A stretch of DNA of 64,000 nt from JALEFZ01 sp038527485 (GCA_038527485.1 JBCBFT010000016.1:1-64000), one strand, 5' to 3'. Counted from the first letter of the stretch, positions 33,304-44,014 are shown. The notes: generated by a model from the letters alone, not told the origin. Program-made: numbers and translations.

Positions 33304-36300
33304 ATGAAAACTTTTTGGTTCCTACTTTTGATAATTATTCCCCTTACGCATTATGGGCAGGGGAGCTTTTTCTTTGATGAATTTTCAGGCCCTCTGGATA
33401 CTGCCTGGAAAGAAATCGGCTCCTCTGGAAGGATCTTTACTTCCAATGGTAGAATGGTCATGGATTACCGCCAAGACCTCAATCCCAAACCAAAGGTCAG
33501 AAGAAGTTTTGGACCTGCCAGCGATAAGCTTTTTCTCAGTTTTACGTTGAACTCCGAAAGAAACTGGGTGACTGTATTTGTCAATTTACTCAATAGTCAG
33601 GAGGATACTTTGGTTCAACTGATCATTGATGATGGCAATGGGGACGGATTCCTAGTAGCAGACTCCCTTTTACCAGACGGAAATTTTGCTACCTATACCA
33701 AGGTGAGTGATGGCTTCACGAAAAACGTGGATTATGATGTGTTAATGGAGGTCGATATTCCTACTCAGCGCTATTCCATTTCAATCAATGGAGCCCAAAC
33801 GCAAGCTGGAATTGATCTTCCTTTTCTAGCAAATGGGAGTGATTTGGCTACGGTAGAAATATTTCAACGATACATGTTCAATAGCAACGGAGACACTACT
33901 TTACAGAATTTTTACTTTGACAATTTCGCTGTAAGTGACATCGACAAGAGTCAGTTGGGTATCCTTTTAGCTGAGGCAAATAGTCTGGCAAACGGGGCGA
34001 TCATAGGGAATGCCCCTGGACAATATCCTCAATCAGCATTTCAGACTTTTTCTCTGGCCATACAAGCTGCTCAAAGTGTCTTGGATGATCCCAATGCGAC
34101 ACAGGCAGAGATTGATCAGGCCACCATAGACCTCCAAGCTGCCATCAATGCTTTTACAGGCAGTCAAAATATTGTCTCCCTCACCTTCGACATTGATACA
34201 AGCCAGGGCATACAACTTGAGGAAGGTATGAGCGGATTTAATGTCCGTATCATTGATAATACCTACACTTATACCCACCCTGAGTTTCAAAAAGCGATAG
34301 ACACCTTGAATGCAGGTTGGTTGCGCTATTTTAGTGGGACCACAGGGGATGCCTATAATGCCAGAACAGGGTATTTTGAGCTAGAATGGGCAGATCAGAT
34401 GGTTAAGGAAGGGGAAACCAATGATCCCAATGCAGGCTTTTTCAGACATTATAAACTCTCGGATGCTAAGGGGGCTTATCGTCTCCATGATCTCTACCAA
34501 TTGCTGGGAGACAATGAGGCTAAGTTGATTATTACTTTTAATGGTTTTACAGATTTACCTGAAAATATAGCTGCATTGGCCAAGTTTTGCAGAGACAATC
34601 ACATCCTCGTCGAGGACTGGCAGATGTGCAACGAGCCTTACTTCTTTGTACCTGGGAGAAAGCATTACTTTTTTCGAAATGGCAGAGATTATGCCACCAA
34701 GATGAAGGCTTTTGCTGACTCCATCAGAGCTTATGATCCTGATGCTTTGATCTCCCTGAATTATGGATGGGACGACATGGGGGGCTTTTCATCTGGAACC
34801 AACGGAATCAAAAGCTACGAGAACCCCTATTGGGATATTCTGGGTAAGCATTCATATGCAGCCTTCGGACAAAGTGATGCCTTCTCAAGGGCCTTAACCC
34901 GAATGAATGGCGGACTGGCCTTCTTGACAGAAGAGTCTATGGCGAGGATACAGGACACAGAATGGCCAAATGAGGCACCCGTCAATATAACGGAGTGGAA
35001 TACGTTTAACAACGCGTTGAGCAATACCTATATGAATGGGATGTATGCGGCTGAATATCTTCTGAGGATGATGGATTTTGATCGAATAGGCTATTTGGGA
35101 CATCATCGTTTATCCTCCTCTGCGGGTCCGAGAGTTTCCCGTGCAGGGATGATTGAAGCGGCTTACGATGGGAATTTTGAGATCAATCCTGATACGATTC
35201 TGGAAGGCTTGAGCATGAGGACTCCAGGTGTAGTCTTTCGCTTGTTTAATGAGGCCATCAATCAATCTACCTTCAAGTTCGACGGCACACTTATAGGTAC
35301 TCAGATCATGCTCTCCGCTAATAACCAAAATGGAAATGCAACAGAAGTGGAAGCCATGTACGCCCAGGCACTAAAAGGGAATTATGGCTACGATTATGCC
35401 CTCTTCACCAATAAAAGCAATATCCTCCACTCTGTAGTTGTCCAGTTACAAGGGCTTACCTTGGGAGATACTTTATTTGTCACCTACCTCACCCCAGAGG
35501 AAATTCAAAGTCCAAATCTTCCTAATTCCGTTCAAGATACAGTAGTAAATGGCACACTTAACATTCCCCCCTACGCCATCACCTTAGCCAAATGGAAAAA
35601 AGGAAAACAAGCTCCTTTGGCAACTCGAATTTATGGAACAGAAGTGACCGCTAGTGGTGTCATGCTGAAATGGTGGAAACGAAATAATGCAGATGGCTAT
35701 ACCATTCGATATGGATTATCTCCTACGAATTTGGATCAATCTATGATGATTCAAAGTGGGGAAATGAATACCACCGAAATCACAGGTCTGAATCAAGGTT
35801 TGACTTATTACTTTACCATAGAAGCATTTAATGGAGAAGGTACTGCACCTATGTCTAATTTGGTCCAAGAGAAGATCAATGTTCCTAGCAGGCCAGCCCT
35901 GGAAAATCTTCGCGTAAGGAATGGGCGACTAGATGCAGAATGGTGGAGTGTGAGCGGAGCGACAGCCTATAAATTGCTTTGGGGAACTACATCAGGAAGC
36001 TATACAGATACTTTGGATGTAGGCAACATCATTGGAGGAAGAATCAAAGGTATCGCAAGTGGCGAGACGTATTATTGCGCTGTTATGGCTTATAATGGTC
36101 TTGGCGAAAGTAGCCTGTCTAATGAATTGAGTGTCGAATCCAATGGACCACTTCCCTATCCGCCATTATTGGTACGAGCCAATGAAAATTTGTCCTCAGG
36201 AGATGTGTTGGTCCAGTGGGTGGTTTCAGATTCCTCTTATGGCGGTACGCATACCCTTTATCGATCTACACATCCATATGGAGATTGGCAGGAAATTGCA

Positions 36301-36696
36301 ACCAGTTTGACAGGAAACCTATATACGGATACAAGCCCCTTGGGAACAGATACCTATTATTATGCATTAAAATCAGAAAATAGTGCTGGTAAAAGTAACT
36401 TCTTTTCACATTCAGGTGTGCTCGAAAAACAAATTGATACGCATATAGACGAAGCATTGGATTCCTATACGGGCTATCACCCATTGCATCCCAAGTTCGA
36501 TCAGCAATTTATGAGCTACGAAATCAGGCTATTTGATCTCGTCGGTAGAGAACTGTATCAGACCACCTCAACTTCTGAGCTCAACGCGATATCGAACGGA
36601 GGTCATCTGAAGCCTGCCATTTACATATGGAAAGTCAATGGTCAGACACAAGAGGGTAAGTTTGTTCAATATTCAGGAAAACTGAGGGTCCCGTAA
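33304..36696 (+). CDS. Large secreted clan GH-A-like hydrolase with FIVAR and Fn3 domains and T9SS-like tail
   Basis: 1130 aa from ATG 33304 (signal peptide MKTFWFLLLIIIPLTHYGQG). Domains: an N-terminal jelly-roll-like region (about 20-215), a FIVAR-type helical hairpin (about 220-285), and a TIM-barrel-like catalytic region (about 290-700) with a likely acid/base Glu444 in WQMCNEPYFF and nucleophile Glu564 in NITEWNTF. Two to three Fn3 domains follow (about 780-1050), and the C-terminal about 70 residues resemble a T9SS sorting tail (RLFDLVGRELYQT ... KPAIYIWKV). The catalytic core is clearly related to the protein at 50045-52687 but not to a GH family I can name. It lies among sulfatases, so it may be an endo-hydrolase of the sulfated glycan. 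Confidence 0.75.
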   Translation: MKTFWFLLLIIIPLTHYGQGSFFFDEFSGPLDTAWKEIGSSGRIFTSNGRMVMDYRQDLNPKPKVRRSFGPASDKLFLSFTLNSERNWVTVFVNLLNSQEDTLVQLIIDDGNGDGFLVADSLLPDGNFATYTKVSDGFTKNVDYDVLMEVDIPTQRYSISINGAQTQAGIDLPFLANGSDLATVEIFQRYMFNSNGDTTLQNFYFDNFAVSDIDKSQLGILLAEANSLANGAIIGNAPGQYPQSAFQTFSLAIQAAQSVLDDPNATQAEIDQATIDLQAAINAFTGSQNIVSLTFDIDTSQGIQLEEGMSGFNVRIIDNTYTYTHPEFQKAIDTLNAGWLRYFSGTTGDAYNARTGYFELEWADQMVKEGETNDPNAGFFRHYKLSDAKGAYRLHDLYQLLGDNEAKLIITFNGFTDLPENIAALAKFCRDNHILVEDWQMCNEPYFFVPGRKHYFFRNGRDYATKMKAFADSIRAYDPDALISLNYGWDDMGGFSSGTNGIKSYENPYWDILGKHSYAAFGQSDAFSRALTRMNGGLAFLTEESMARIQDTEWPNEAPVNITEWNTFNNALSNTYMNGMYAAEYLLRMMDFDRIGYLGHHRLSSSAGPRVSRAGMIEAAYDGNFEINPDTILEGLSMRTPGVVFRLFNEAINQSTFKFDGTLIGTQIMLSANNQNGNATEVEAMYAQALKGNYGYDYALFTNKSNILHSVVVQLQGLTLGDTLFVTYLTPEEIQSPNLPNSVQDTVVNGTLNIPPYAITLAKWKKGKQAPLATRIYGTEVTASGVMLKWWKRNNADGYTIRYGLSPTNLDQSMMIQSGEMNTTEITGLNQGLTYYFTIEAFNGEGTAPMSNLVQEKINVPSRPALENLRVRNGRLDAEWWSVSGATAYKLLWGTTSGSYTDTLDVGNIIGGRIKGIASGETYYCAVMAYNGLGESSLSNELSVESNGPLPYPPLLVRANENLSSGDVLVQWVVSDSSYGGTHTLYRSTHPYGDWQEIATSLTGNLYTDTSPLGTDTYYYALKSENSAGKSNFFSHSGVLEKQIDTHIDEALDSYTGYHPLHPKFDQQFMSYEIRLFDLVGRELYQTTSTSELNAISNGGHLKPAIYIWKVNGQTQEGKFVQYSGKLRVP

Positions 36697-36733
36697 TCCA
36701 AGATTTCTTAGGATGGCATCCATTTTCTTAGGT

Positions 36734-36763
36734 GACCTGGGCTTGTGAGTCCAGGTCTTTTTT
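36734..36763 (+). terminator. Rho-independent terminator after the large hydrolase gene
   Basis: GACCTGG (36734-36740) pairs with CCAGGTC (36751-36757), and the stem is extended inward by GCT/AGT to about 10 bp. Six T follow immediately. It separates the hydrolase from the ELWxxDGT-SusC-SusD genes. Confidence 0.85.
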
Positions 36764-36942
36764 GTCTCAACCCCTCAGACTTAGGGAGAAAACAGATGCA
36801 AGAACCTATATCTGATTGGTCTCATTCGTCTCAACTTAGGGTAAACGGCGATTCAATAGATTGTAGCACGTTCCTTTTCCTTCTAATTTAATTCTCAAGC
36901 AGGGCGAACCCAGATTTACCCTTAACCTCAACATTTAAACTT

Positions 36943-38886
36943 ATGAAAAGGATTTCTACTATGCTATGGGTACTGTGCATCTCATTGTCCGCAATGTTTG
37001 CACAAGTACAAGTGCCCCTTGAACAGGGTGTAGATGGTACACTCACGAATATCACGCCTATTGGAGTAGCAGTCACCACTGCAGAAGAACAAAGAGGGCT
37101 TCGTGGCAAAAATATTGCTGTCACAAGTCAGTTCGTTTTCTTCCTTGCCAATGATTCAGTGAACTCAGGAGAAGAGCTTTGGGTTACAGATGGAACCTTT
37201 GCCAATACGCGCATGGTTAGGGATATTAATCCTGGGACAGATGGATCTGATCCCAAGCACCTATGTGCAGTAGGAGACACGGTTTATTTTTCTGCTGATA
37301 ATGGGACAGATGGGGCAGAGCTTTGGATGTCTGATGGAACAGAAGCAGGAACCAAAATGGTAGAAGATATCTTTATTGGTCCTGGCAATAGTAGCGCACC
37401 TGACATGATGATTCCTTTCAAAGGAGGCGTATTATTTCGCGCAAAAGACAACATCAGTGCAGCAGATAATGATAAGAGCTACTTGTGGTGGTCAGCCGAT
37501 GGTACAGAAGCAAATACAAGTTTACTCCACCCTATTCAGCCTGTTATCGTACCGGATGGTCAGGAAATTACTCAGATTCAGGTAACTGGAAATGGAGAAA
37601 AGGCCTTCTTTGTTGGACTAGATGATACAACTGGCCAAGAACTTTGGGTAACGTGGGGTGATAGCACCAAACTTGTACTGGATATTGGTTTCCAGGCTGA
37701 TACCGCCAGTCAGGTACCAGGAAAAACAGTAGACACCGATATCAGATGGTTATATGCCGTAAATGATGACCAGATATGGTTCCGCCCATTTACTCCCTCA
37801 TTTTGGACAGGAGATTCGATGATCATTGATCAATTTGACTTTCTGGATAATGAATTGTGGGTTTCTAATGGACAGCCTTGGGGCACCTATCCATTAGGAG
37901 ATTTGAATGACAATCCATCTCAAAATGATCCACGCATTTCAGGTAATACAGGATCTGCTTTCCCCCGTAATTTTAATGGGAGAACCTACTTTAGAGCGAA
38001 CGATGGTGTTACGGGTACGGAAATGCACAGCACAGATCTGACACCTGGAGATTTTCCTTTGGTACAAAACATCAATGGAACCAATAATAATGGGGTAGAT
38101 CAGAACAACTTCTTGGAGCAATTTGAAATCTTTGATGGTTTCATGTACTTCAAGGGAATAGTCTCTGTAGATGATTCTGCCAACACAGGTTTTGCGAGAG
38201 TGGGTCAAGAATTATTCCGCGTAGCACTTGATCCAGAGCCTCGTATTGAATTTGTCTTTGATATCTTTACCGGGCCTACCAATAATTCATTCCCAAGGGA
38301 AATGAAGACCGTCAATAACAGAATGTACTTCCGCGCGAATGATGCCCCTAATCAGAGTAACTATGAGCTATGGTGCCTCAAGCCCTTATCTGAGGATTCC
38401 ACTTCAACTCCTTTTAAAGTCGCGGAAATGCCAGAAAATACTTTCCCTGGAAACTTGGTCAACTTTAATGAGAAGCTTGTTTACGTCGGAAGAAATGTAG
38501 ATCAAATTTTCGTTTACGAAGACGGCAGACCCATTGCTCCTTACGTCCCTACAGATGGTTTACTAGACGGGCCTCCAGTGACAGACTTTGAGAATCCACA
38601 GATACCCAAACCGATCGTTAATAGCACTGACAAGCCACTTTACCTCAAAGAAGTCGTCAAAGTATATCCAAACCCTGTCAATCAGGTTCTGCATATAGAG
38701 TTGGTAGATCGTCCTAGCTCAGTAACAGGTCTATACAATGCCGAAGGCAAACTAGTTTGGAGAGGCAACATCAATGGAGGACATAATTACATTGAAGTAT
38801 CTCATCTTCCCAATGGTGTATATGCCCTCTTTACCAATATCGATGGATACTTTTTTCCACAAAAAATCTTGATTCGCAATGAATAA
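36943..38886 (+). CDS. ELWxxDGT-repeat protein with T9SS sorting tail
   Basis: 647 aa. A signal peptide (to about residue 21, AMFAQ) is followed by a propeller-like repeat region whose units centre on E-LW-xx-DGT: GEELWVTDGTFANT, GAELWMSDGTEAGT, and degenerate copies farther on (GQELWVTWGD, DNELWVSNG). The C-terminus from about residue 570 (VYPNPVNQVLHIELVD ... LPNGVYALF) is a type A T9SS sorting domain. It is probably a cell-surface or secreted glycan-binding or structural protein. It precedes SusC, with a large hairpin between them. Confidence 0.85.
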   Translation: MKRISTMLWVLCISLSAMFAQVQVPLEQGVDGTLTNITPIGVAVTTAEEQRGLRGKNIAVTSQFVFFLANDSVNSGEELWVTDGTFANTRMVRDINPGTDGSDPKHLCAVGDTVYFSADNGTDGAELWMSDGTEAGTKMVEDIFIGPGNSSAPDMMIPFKGGVLFRAKDNISAADNDKSYLWWSADGTEANTSLLHPIQPVIVPDGQEITQIQVTGNGEKAFFVGLDDTTGQELWVTWGDSTKLVLDIGFQADTASQVPGKTVDTDIRWLYAVNDDQIWFRPFTPSFWTGDSMIIDQFDFLDNELWVSNGQPWGTYPLGDLNDNPSQNDPRISGNTGSAFPRNFNGRTYFRANDGVTGTEMHSTDLTPGDFPLVQNINGTNNNGVDQNNFLEQFEIFDGFMYFKGIVSVDDSANTGFARVGQELFRVALDPEPRIEFVFDIFTGPTNNSFPREMKTVNNRMYFRANDAPNQSNYELWCLKPLSEDSTSTPFKVAEMPENTFPGNLVNFNEKLVYVGRNVDQIFVYEDGRPIAPYVPTDGLLDGPPVTDFENPQIPKPIVNSTDKPLYLKEVVKVYPNPVNQVLHIELVDRPSSVTGLYNAEGKLVWRGNINGGHNYIEVSHLPNGVYALFTNIDGYFFPQKILIRNE

Positions 38887-38941
38887 GCGACCTAAAAAGC
38901 TTTGCGGAACGAGTAAGACTCAGTAATAGTAGTATTTACGA

Positions 38942-38980
38942 GAATCTTAAGCCATTCCGCAAGACGGAATGGCTAGATTC
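38942..38980 (+). terminator. Large hairpin between the ELWxxDGT gene and susC-like gene
   Basis: A perfect 10-bp stem (38950-38959 with 38965-38974) around a 5-base loop is enlarged by an outer 6-bp pairing (38942-38947 with 38975-38980), separated on one side by two bases. No strong T-run follows, so partial read-through into susC is plausible. Confidence 0.55.
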
Positions 38981-39089
38981 TTTCCCTCAATGAATCTGCC
39001 TGGAGGAATGACAGATTTATTAGAAGTAAATGGTAAGGCCACATCCTTACGGCTAAATTCCTTCAAAGGACTATTCACAATCTCACATT

Positions 39090-42000
39090 ATGATCAAAAT
39101 GAAAAAACACGGCATGATTGCCTTCCTTTGGTGCTTACTATTGGGAGGGTTCATCCCCCACGTGTTTGCACAGGATGGTATGCTTACTGTAAGTGGGAAA
39201 GTCATTCAAGCAGATTCAAAAGATCCGATCGTAGGAGCCCAGTTAAGGGTGGTGGGTAAAAGAATCGGGGGAATCACGAATGATCAAGGGCAGTTCAACA
39301 TCCAAGAAGTTGATCCTCAAGACACCCTAGAAATCAAGTACTATGGATATCTTCCTCAGATGATCCCCATCAATGGTCGTACATCCTTGACTATTGAGAT
39401 GGAAGAAAAGGTCATGAACATGGATGAGGTAATCGTAGTAGGCTATGGAACACAAAAGAAAAGTGATTTAACAGGTGCTGTGTCATCTGTCAGAATGGAT
39501 GATATCGATGAACTGCCCGTTTCCGATATTGGTCAGGCCCTCCAGGGACGAGTCGCAGGGGTCAGTATCACCCAAAGTACAGGAGCACCAGGAGCAGGAC
39601 TAGACATTACCATCCGAGGAGCAGGAACCATTAACAATTCAGCTCCCCTTTTTGTCGTAGATGGTGTCGTCGTCAATGACATCGACTACCTTGCTGTCAC
39701 AGATATTGCCTCAACAGAGGTCTTGAAAGATGCAGCAGCAGTTGCCGTTTATGGAGCTCGAGCCGCCAACGGGGTAATCGTGATCACCACCAAACAAGGA
39801 CAAGCCGGAAAGACGTCTATCAGCTTGAGTTCTCAATTTTCTACCAGTGATTATTGGAGAAGTCTTCAAGTCATGTCAACTGAGGAATACTTTCTCCTAC
39901 AAAATTTAGCCAATCTCAATACGAGGAATGCCCTGGTTCAATGGAAGAGATTCCAAACGGGTGTTTCAACGGCTGCTGACAATAACTGGTTGGATATCAT
40001 CTCACGCCAAGGGCAAATTCAGAATCATAGCTTCTCCATATCAGGAGGTTCACAAGACTCCAGATATAGATTGAGCGGTACCCTCTTTGACAATCTGGGG
40101 GTCGTTCGTGGGACAGACTATAATCGAAATACCATCTTGGCAGATATTAGTACGACGCCACTGGAAAAGATCCGCTTGAGAGGGAACTTTATTTATTCTT
40201 CAGATGAAAGAAACCGATTAACTGAAGGAGATAATTCTATTATCCTGCGCACATTAAGAGATGCTCCCACCACCAGTATTTCTAACCTAGAAGGGAATTT
40301 GAATGGAACTCCTTTCCGACAAGTAAGCACGGGAACCAATCGTCGCACATCTGATATCTACCAGATCAAAGGTTTTCTGGATTATTTGATCAATGATAAT
40401 CTCACTTTTACCTCCCAGGCAAGCCTTGAAAAAGCCTTCTTCGAAGATGAAATCTTTGCCGTAAGTAGTACCACAGATCCGACCCTGTTCACCTTTGGCA
40501 ATGCTTCTCAATATCGATCTGGCCAATCCAGAATTCGTTCAGAAAACTCCGCAAGAACCAAATGGGTATGGCAAAACAGGCTCAACTACAGCTATGAATG
40601 GGACAAACATTCTCTGTCTGGTGTAGGTGTACTCGAATTAGAGCAGCTCACCCTTGAGGAAGCCATCACAGAGGGTTACTCTATCTTGGGGAATGATTCT
40701 CTTCGTCAGGATTTGTCCGCCGTTTCTACACGTTATGTTACAGCAGGCTCTTTTACTGAGTGGTCAAATGTAGGGGTAGTTGGAAGAATCGCTTATAATT
40801 ATGCGGGACGATATCTGGCCCAGGTTAATTTCCGTGCAGATGGATCTTCGCGATTTATTGGCGAGAAATGGGGGTACTTTCCTTCTGTTTCGGGAGGCTG
40901 GGTCGTTTCACGAGAAAATTGGTTGAAAAAAAGTCAGACGTTCTCCTTCCTCAAACTGAGGGCTAGTTGGGGACAATCAGGCAACAACCGCATTGGGAAC
41001 TTCACTTTCGCTACTCAGGTCAACAATGGTTTCCGAGCAGTGTTTGGCGATGACAATGTTGTTGACGGGGCAGTCCCCAATACAGTAGCAAATAGCTTGA
41101 TCAGCTGGGAGAAAACCACGTCTACCAACATAGGGATTGACATGGTCCTCTGGAACAAATTTGAGTTTAACATAGACGCATTTGAAAAATACACCTCAGA
41201 TATGTTGATCCGGGTTCCCGTTGTCCCTTCTGCTGGGTTGGACAATGCGCCCCTTCGCAATGCAGGTGATGTCCGTAATAGAGGAATTGAATTTGTGGGG
41301 AATTATCGCTTAAGGACAAAATTGGCAGGAAAAGAGTTCAAATTAGACTTCGGTGGCAACTTCACCTACATCCAAAATGAAGTTGTCTCCCTAGGAGATC
41401 AAAATTTGCCTGTATTTGGAAATGATATCCGATTGAGGGGAACAGGTGTAAGTGAAGATGATTTTGGCATCGTGACACGTGCAGAGGTAGGTCGCCCAAT
41501 TGGAGGATTTTATGGTTGGGTAACAGATGGCATCTTCGAGACAGAAGAAGCCATCGCTAATAGTGCCCAGCGTGACATTGCGTTCCCTGGAGATTTTCGT
41601 TTCAAAGATCTCAACGGAGACGGGGTGATCGATGAAGCAGATCGTACCTATTTAGGATCTCCCATGCCTGATTTTACTTATGGGATTATTTCACGAGTCT
41701 CTTACAGAAATTTCGATTTATCAATGGCATGGCAGGGAGTATCTGGTCAGCAGGTATTCAATATGTCCAGATTTTATCTTTTTAGCTTTAATGGTTCCAA
41801 TGCGCTATCTGGAACCTTGGGTGATTTTTGGCATACAGGATATTTTGACGATATCGAGCCGTTTACCATTGGTGATATTGAGATCACAGAATCTGATCTG
41901 GCACAATTGGAGGCTCAATATCCTGCCAATATGGATGCTGAACTTCCTCGATTAACCACCCGTACTGGCGATTTGAATCAGAATTATAGGCCTTCCGATT

Positions 42001-42272
42001 TTTTTCTGGAAAATGCTTCCTATCTACGCCTAAAAAATATTCAACTTTCTTACAACCTGAAAGGTGGAATCCTGGACAGAGCGCAAATCTCAAATGTAAA
42101 GATTTACCTCATGAGTCAGAATCTCTTGACTATCACTCGATATTCAGGTCTAGATCCAGAGATTGGAAAACGGACAGACACAAGTGCCGACACCAATCTC
42201 AACTTTGGCCTTGACTTGGCCAACTATCCTCAAACGCGAAACATTACGCTGGGCATCAACCTGACAATCTAA
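39090..42272 (+). CDS. SusC-like TonB-dependent outer-membrane transporter
   Basis: 1060 aa, of standard SusC length. A signal peptide ends at FAQ; an inner ATG at 39099 is an equal start. Next come the carboxypeptidase-regulatory-like domain (about 30-115) and a TonB-box-like segment (MDEVIVVGYGTQKKSDLTGA). The plug follows, with LQGRVAGVSITQSTG, IRGAGTINNSAPLFVVDG and the STEVLKDAAAVAVYGARAANG signature, then a 22-strand-type beta barrel ending in an aromatic strand (ITLGINLTI). It imports oligosaccharides with its SusD partner. The stop overlaps the susD ATG by one base. Confidence 0.96.
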   Translation: MIKMKKHGMIAFLWCLLLGGFIPHVFAQDGMLTVSGKVIQADSKDPIVGAQLRVVGKRIGGITNDQGQFNIQEVDPQDTLEIKYYGYLPQMIPINGRTSLTIEMEEKVMNMDEVIVVGYGTQKKSDLTGAVSSVRMDDIDELPVSDIGQALQGRVAGVSITQSTGAPGAGLDITIRGAGTINNSAPLFVVDGVVVNDIDYLAVTDIASTEVLKDAAAVAVYGARAANGVIVITTKQGQAGKTSISLSSQFSTSDYWRSLQVMSTEEYFLLQNLANLNTRNALVQWKRFQTGVSTAADNNWLDIISRQGQIQNHSFSISGGSQDSRYRLSGTLFDNLGVVRGTDYNRNTILADISTTPLEKIRLRGNFIYSSDERNRLTEGDNSIILRTLRDAPTTSISNLEGNLNGTPFRQVSTGTNRRTSDIYQIKGFLDYLINDNLTFTSQASLEKAFFEDEIFAVSSTTDPTLFTFGNASQYRSGQSRIRSENSARTKWVWQNRLNYSYEWDKHSLSGVGVLELEQLTLEEAITEGYSILGNDSLRQDLSAVSTRYVTAGSFTEWSNVGVVGRIAYNYAGRYLAQVNFRADGSSRFIGEKWGYFPSVSGGWVVSRENWLKKSQTFSFLKLRASWGQSGNNRIGNFTFATQVNNGFRAVFGDDNVVDGAVPNTVANSLISWEKTTSTNIGIDMVLWNKFEFNIDAFEKYTSDMLIRVPVVPSAGLDNAPLRNAGDVRNRGIEFVGNYRLRTKLAGKEFKLDFGGNFTYIQNEVVSLGDQNLPVFGNDIRLRGTGVSEDDFGIVTRAEVGRPIGGFYGWVTDGIFETEEAIANSAQRDIAFPGDFRFKDLNGDGVIDEADRTYLGSPMPDFTYGIISRVSYRNFDLSMAWQGVSGQQVFNMSRFYLFSFNGSNALSGTLGDFWHTGYFDDIEPFTIGDIEITESDLAQLEAQYPANMDAELPRLTTRTGDLNQNYRPSDFFLENASYLRLKNIQLSYNLKGGILDRAQISNVKIYLMSQNLLTITRYSGLDPEIGKRTDTSADTNLNFGLDLANYPQTRNITLGINLTI

Positions 42273-44014
42273 TGAAACGAATCAATCTATATATCCTATC
42301 GCTGTTCATCATCGGACTTCTCCAATCGGGCTGTCAGGACTTTTTAAGCGTCGAGCCAGTAGGAAATGTGAACACAGAAGAGTTTTACAAAACACTGAAC
42401 GATCTCCAACTTGGCCTAAATGCTACCTACAACGTTCTGGGGACAGACAGATACCAAAAAAGCGAGTGGCTATTTGGGGAGGGCTGTGGCGATGACGCTA
42501 TTCGAACCGTGTCTATGTCTCCTTCTGGGGATGAAGGACGCCTCGTTCAATTTACCTTCACACCCAGAAATCAGTGGATCTTCAACCGCTGGCAAATAAA
42601 TTACGAGGGGATCTTTAGAGCAAATTGGGTCATCAGCAAAGCGGCAGATCTGCCGCTCGATCAGATCAATATTTTCGACGAACAAGACTTTCTGCCCATC
42701 ATTGTGGGGCAGGCGAAGTTTCTACGTGCCCTTTTTTACTTTAACCTTGTAAAGACTTATGGCGGAGTCCCCATTAAGCCAGAGCGAATCTTTATCAATG
42801 GCTCTCAAGACAATACCATCCAGCCAAGGTCCAGTATAGAAGAAGTCTATGATTACATAGAGAGAGATCTGAGAGAGGCTCTCCTCATGGTGGATGACCG
42901 TTACAATACCGATTTCTTCCAGCGGGGAAAAGCAGATAAGGGAGCTGTTGCAGCTTTGCTACTCAAGGTACTTGCTTATCAAGCTGAGCCTGGCGTACTA
43001 CACCCTAAATGGCAGCAAGCCATGGAGTTTGGAGATTATTTGGTCAATCAAAGGCGTCTTTCAAATCGGGAAGTGCTGAATTTCAATGTAAAGTATGACA
43101 ATGAGTTCAATCCTGAAACATGGCCAGAGCTTAAACAAAGATTATTTCTCAACCTGAATGAAGACTTAACAGAGGAAGAACAATTAAATCTGAACGTAGA
43201 AAATACCCAATTATATACCATCAATTTTCCTTATGAGTTTTTATGGATAGACGAAGGAGAGTTTCAGCCGGGGTCTATCTTCGAATTGGTGCATACTGAA
43301 ATCTCTGAGACCTCCTATAACGTAGGAACCCGTTGGGATCAAGAACTGGGACGCGCCAACACCACAGGAAAACTTCAACCCAATAACTTTTGGAGAGATC
43401 AAGCCGCTACTGATCCCAGAGCTGCTTTCATCTTTGCACAGGGAAGCGATGAATCCATAGAGTATGCATGTGGAAGAGAAGGAACGATCAGCGGAGGACT
43501 CCTGGATCCCGTAAAATCCTTTTGCATGAAATGGTTCCACCCCTCCTGCCAGAGATCTACAAGTGGAGATGCCAATTCGGGAAGAAATTTCCGAATCATT
43601 CGATTTGCAGAGGTCAAACTTTTTTATGCAGAAGCCTTGAATGAATTAGGCTTAAGGGCAGACGCCGTCCAGCAAATTAAGGATCTTCTTGAAAGAGCAA
43701 ATACGATCGACGATCGATTTAGAGATGGTCGAACGCGAAACGTCGCGGCTATTACAGTTGATAGTTATGAAAATACGCGCGATCTGATTTGGGCAGAAAG
43801 AAGATTGGAATTGGGTTTCGAATTTGATCGATTCTGGGACATCGTCAGACAGAGACGAGCGACCACTTTTATGCAAATCTTTAACAGTAATGCTGCTGCT
43901 TTCGGACCACTTTGGAGAAAGGACTTCAAAACAGGTATCAACGAAATTTTTCCCATTCCTCAGGATGAAATAGACCTTAGTAATGGTGTGATATCACAAA
44001 ATCCTGGCTACTAA
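42272..44014 (+). CDS. SusD-like surface glycan-binding lipoprotein
   Basis: 580 aa. A lipoprotein signal (lipobox QSGC, Cys21) is followed by the typical QDFLSVEPVGNVNTEEFYKT start. TPR-type helices include AKFLRALFYFNLVKTYGGVPI, and the C-terminal segments AEVKLFYAEALNEL and IWAERRLELGFEFDRFWDIVR are hallmark RagB/SusD sequences. It caps the SusC barrel and captures oligosaccharide at the surface. Part of a transcription unit with susC and a lipoprotein sulfatase. Confidence 0.95.
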   Translation: MKRINLYILSLFIIGLLQSGCQDFLSVEPVGNVNTEEFYKTLNDLQLGLNATYNVLGTDRYQKSEWLFGEGCGDDAIRTVSMSPSGDEGRLVQFTFTPRNQWIFNRWQINYEGIFRANWVISKAADLPLDQINIFDEQDFLPIIVGQAKFLRALFYFNLVKTYGGVPIKPERIFINGSQDNTIQPRSSIEEVYDYIERDLREALLMVDDRYNTDFFQRGKADKGAVAALLLKVLAYQAEPGVLHPKWQQAMEFGDYLVNQRRLSNREVLNFNVKYDNEFNPETWPELKQRLFLNLNEDLTEEEQLNLNVENTQLYTINFPYEFLWIDEGEFQPGSIFELVHTEISETSYNVGTRWDQELGRANTTGKLQPNNFWRDQAATDPRAAFIFAQGSDESIEYACGREGTISGGLLDPVKSFCMKWFHPSCQRSTSGDANSGRNFRIIRFAEVKLFYAEALNELGLRADAVQQIKDLLERANTIDDRFRDGRTRNVAAITVDSYENTRDLIWAERRLELGFEFDRFWDIVRQRRATTFMQIFNSNAAAFGPLWRKDFKTGINEIFPIPQDEIDLSNGVISQNPGY

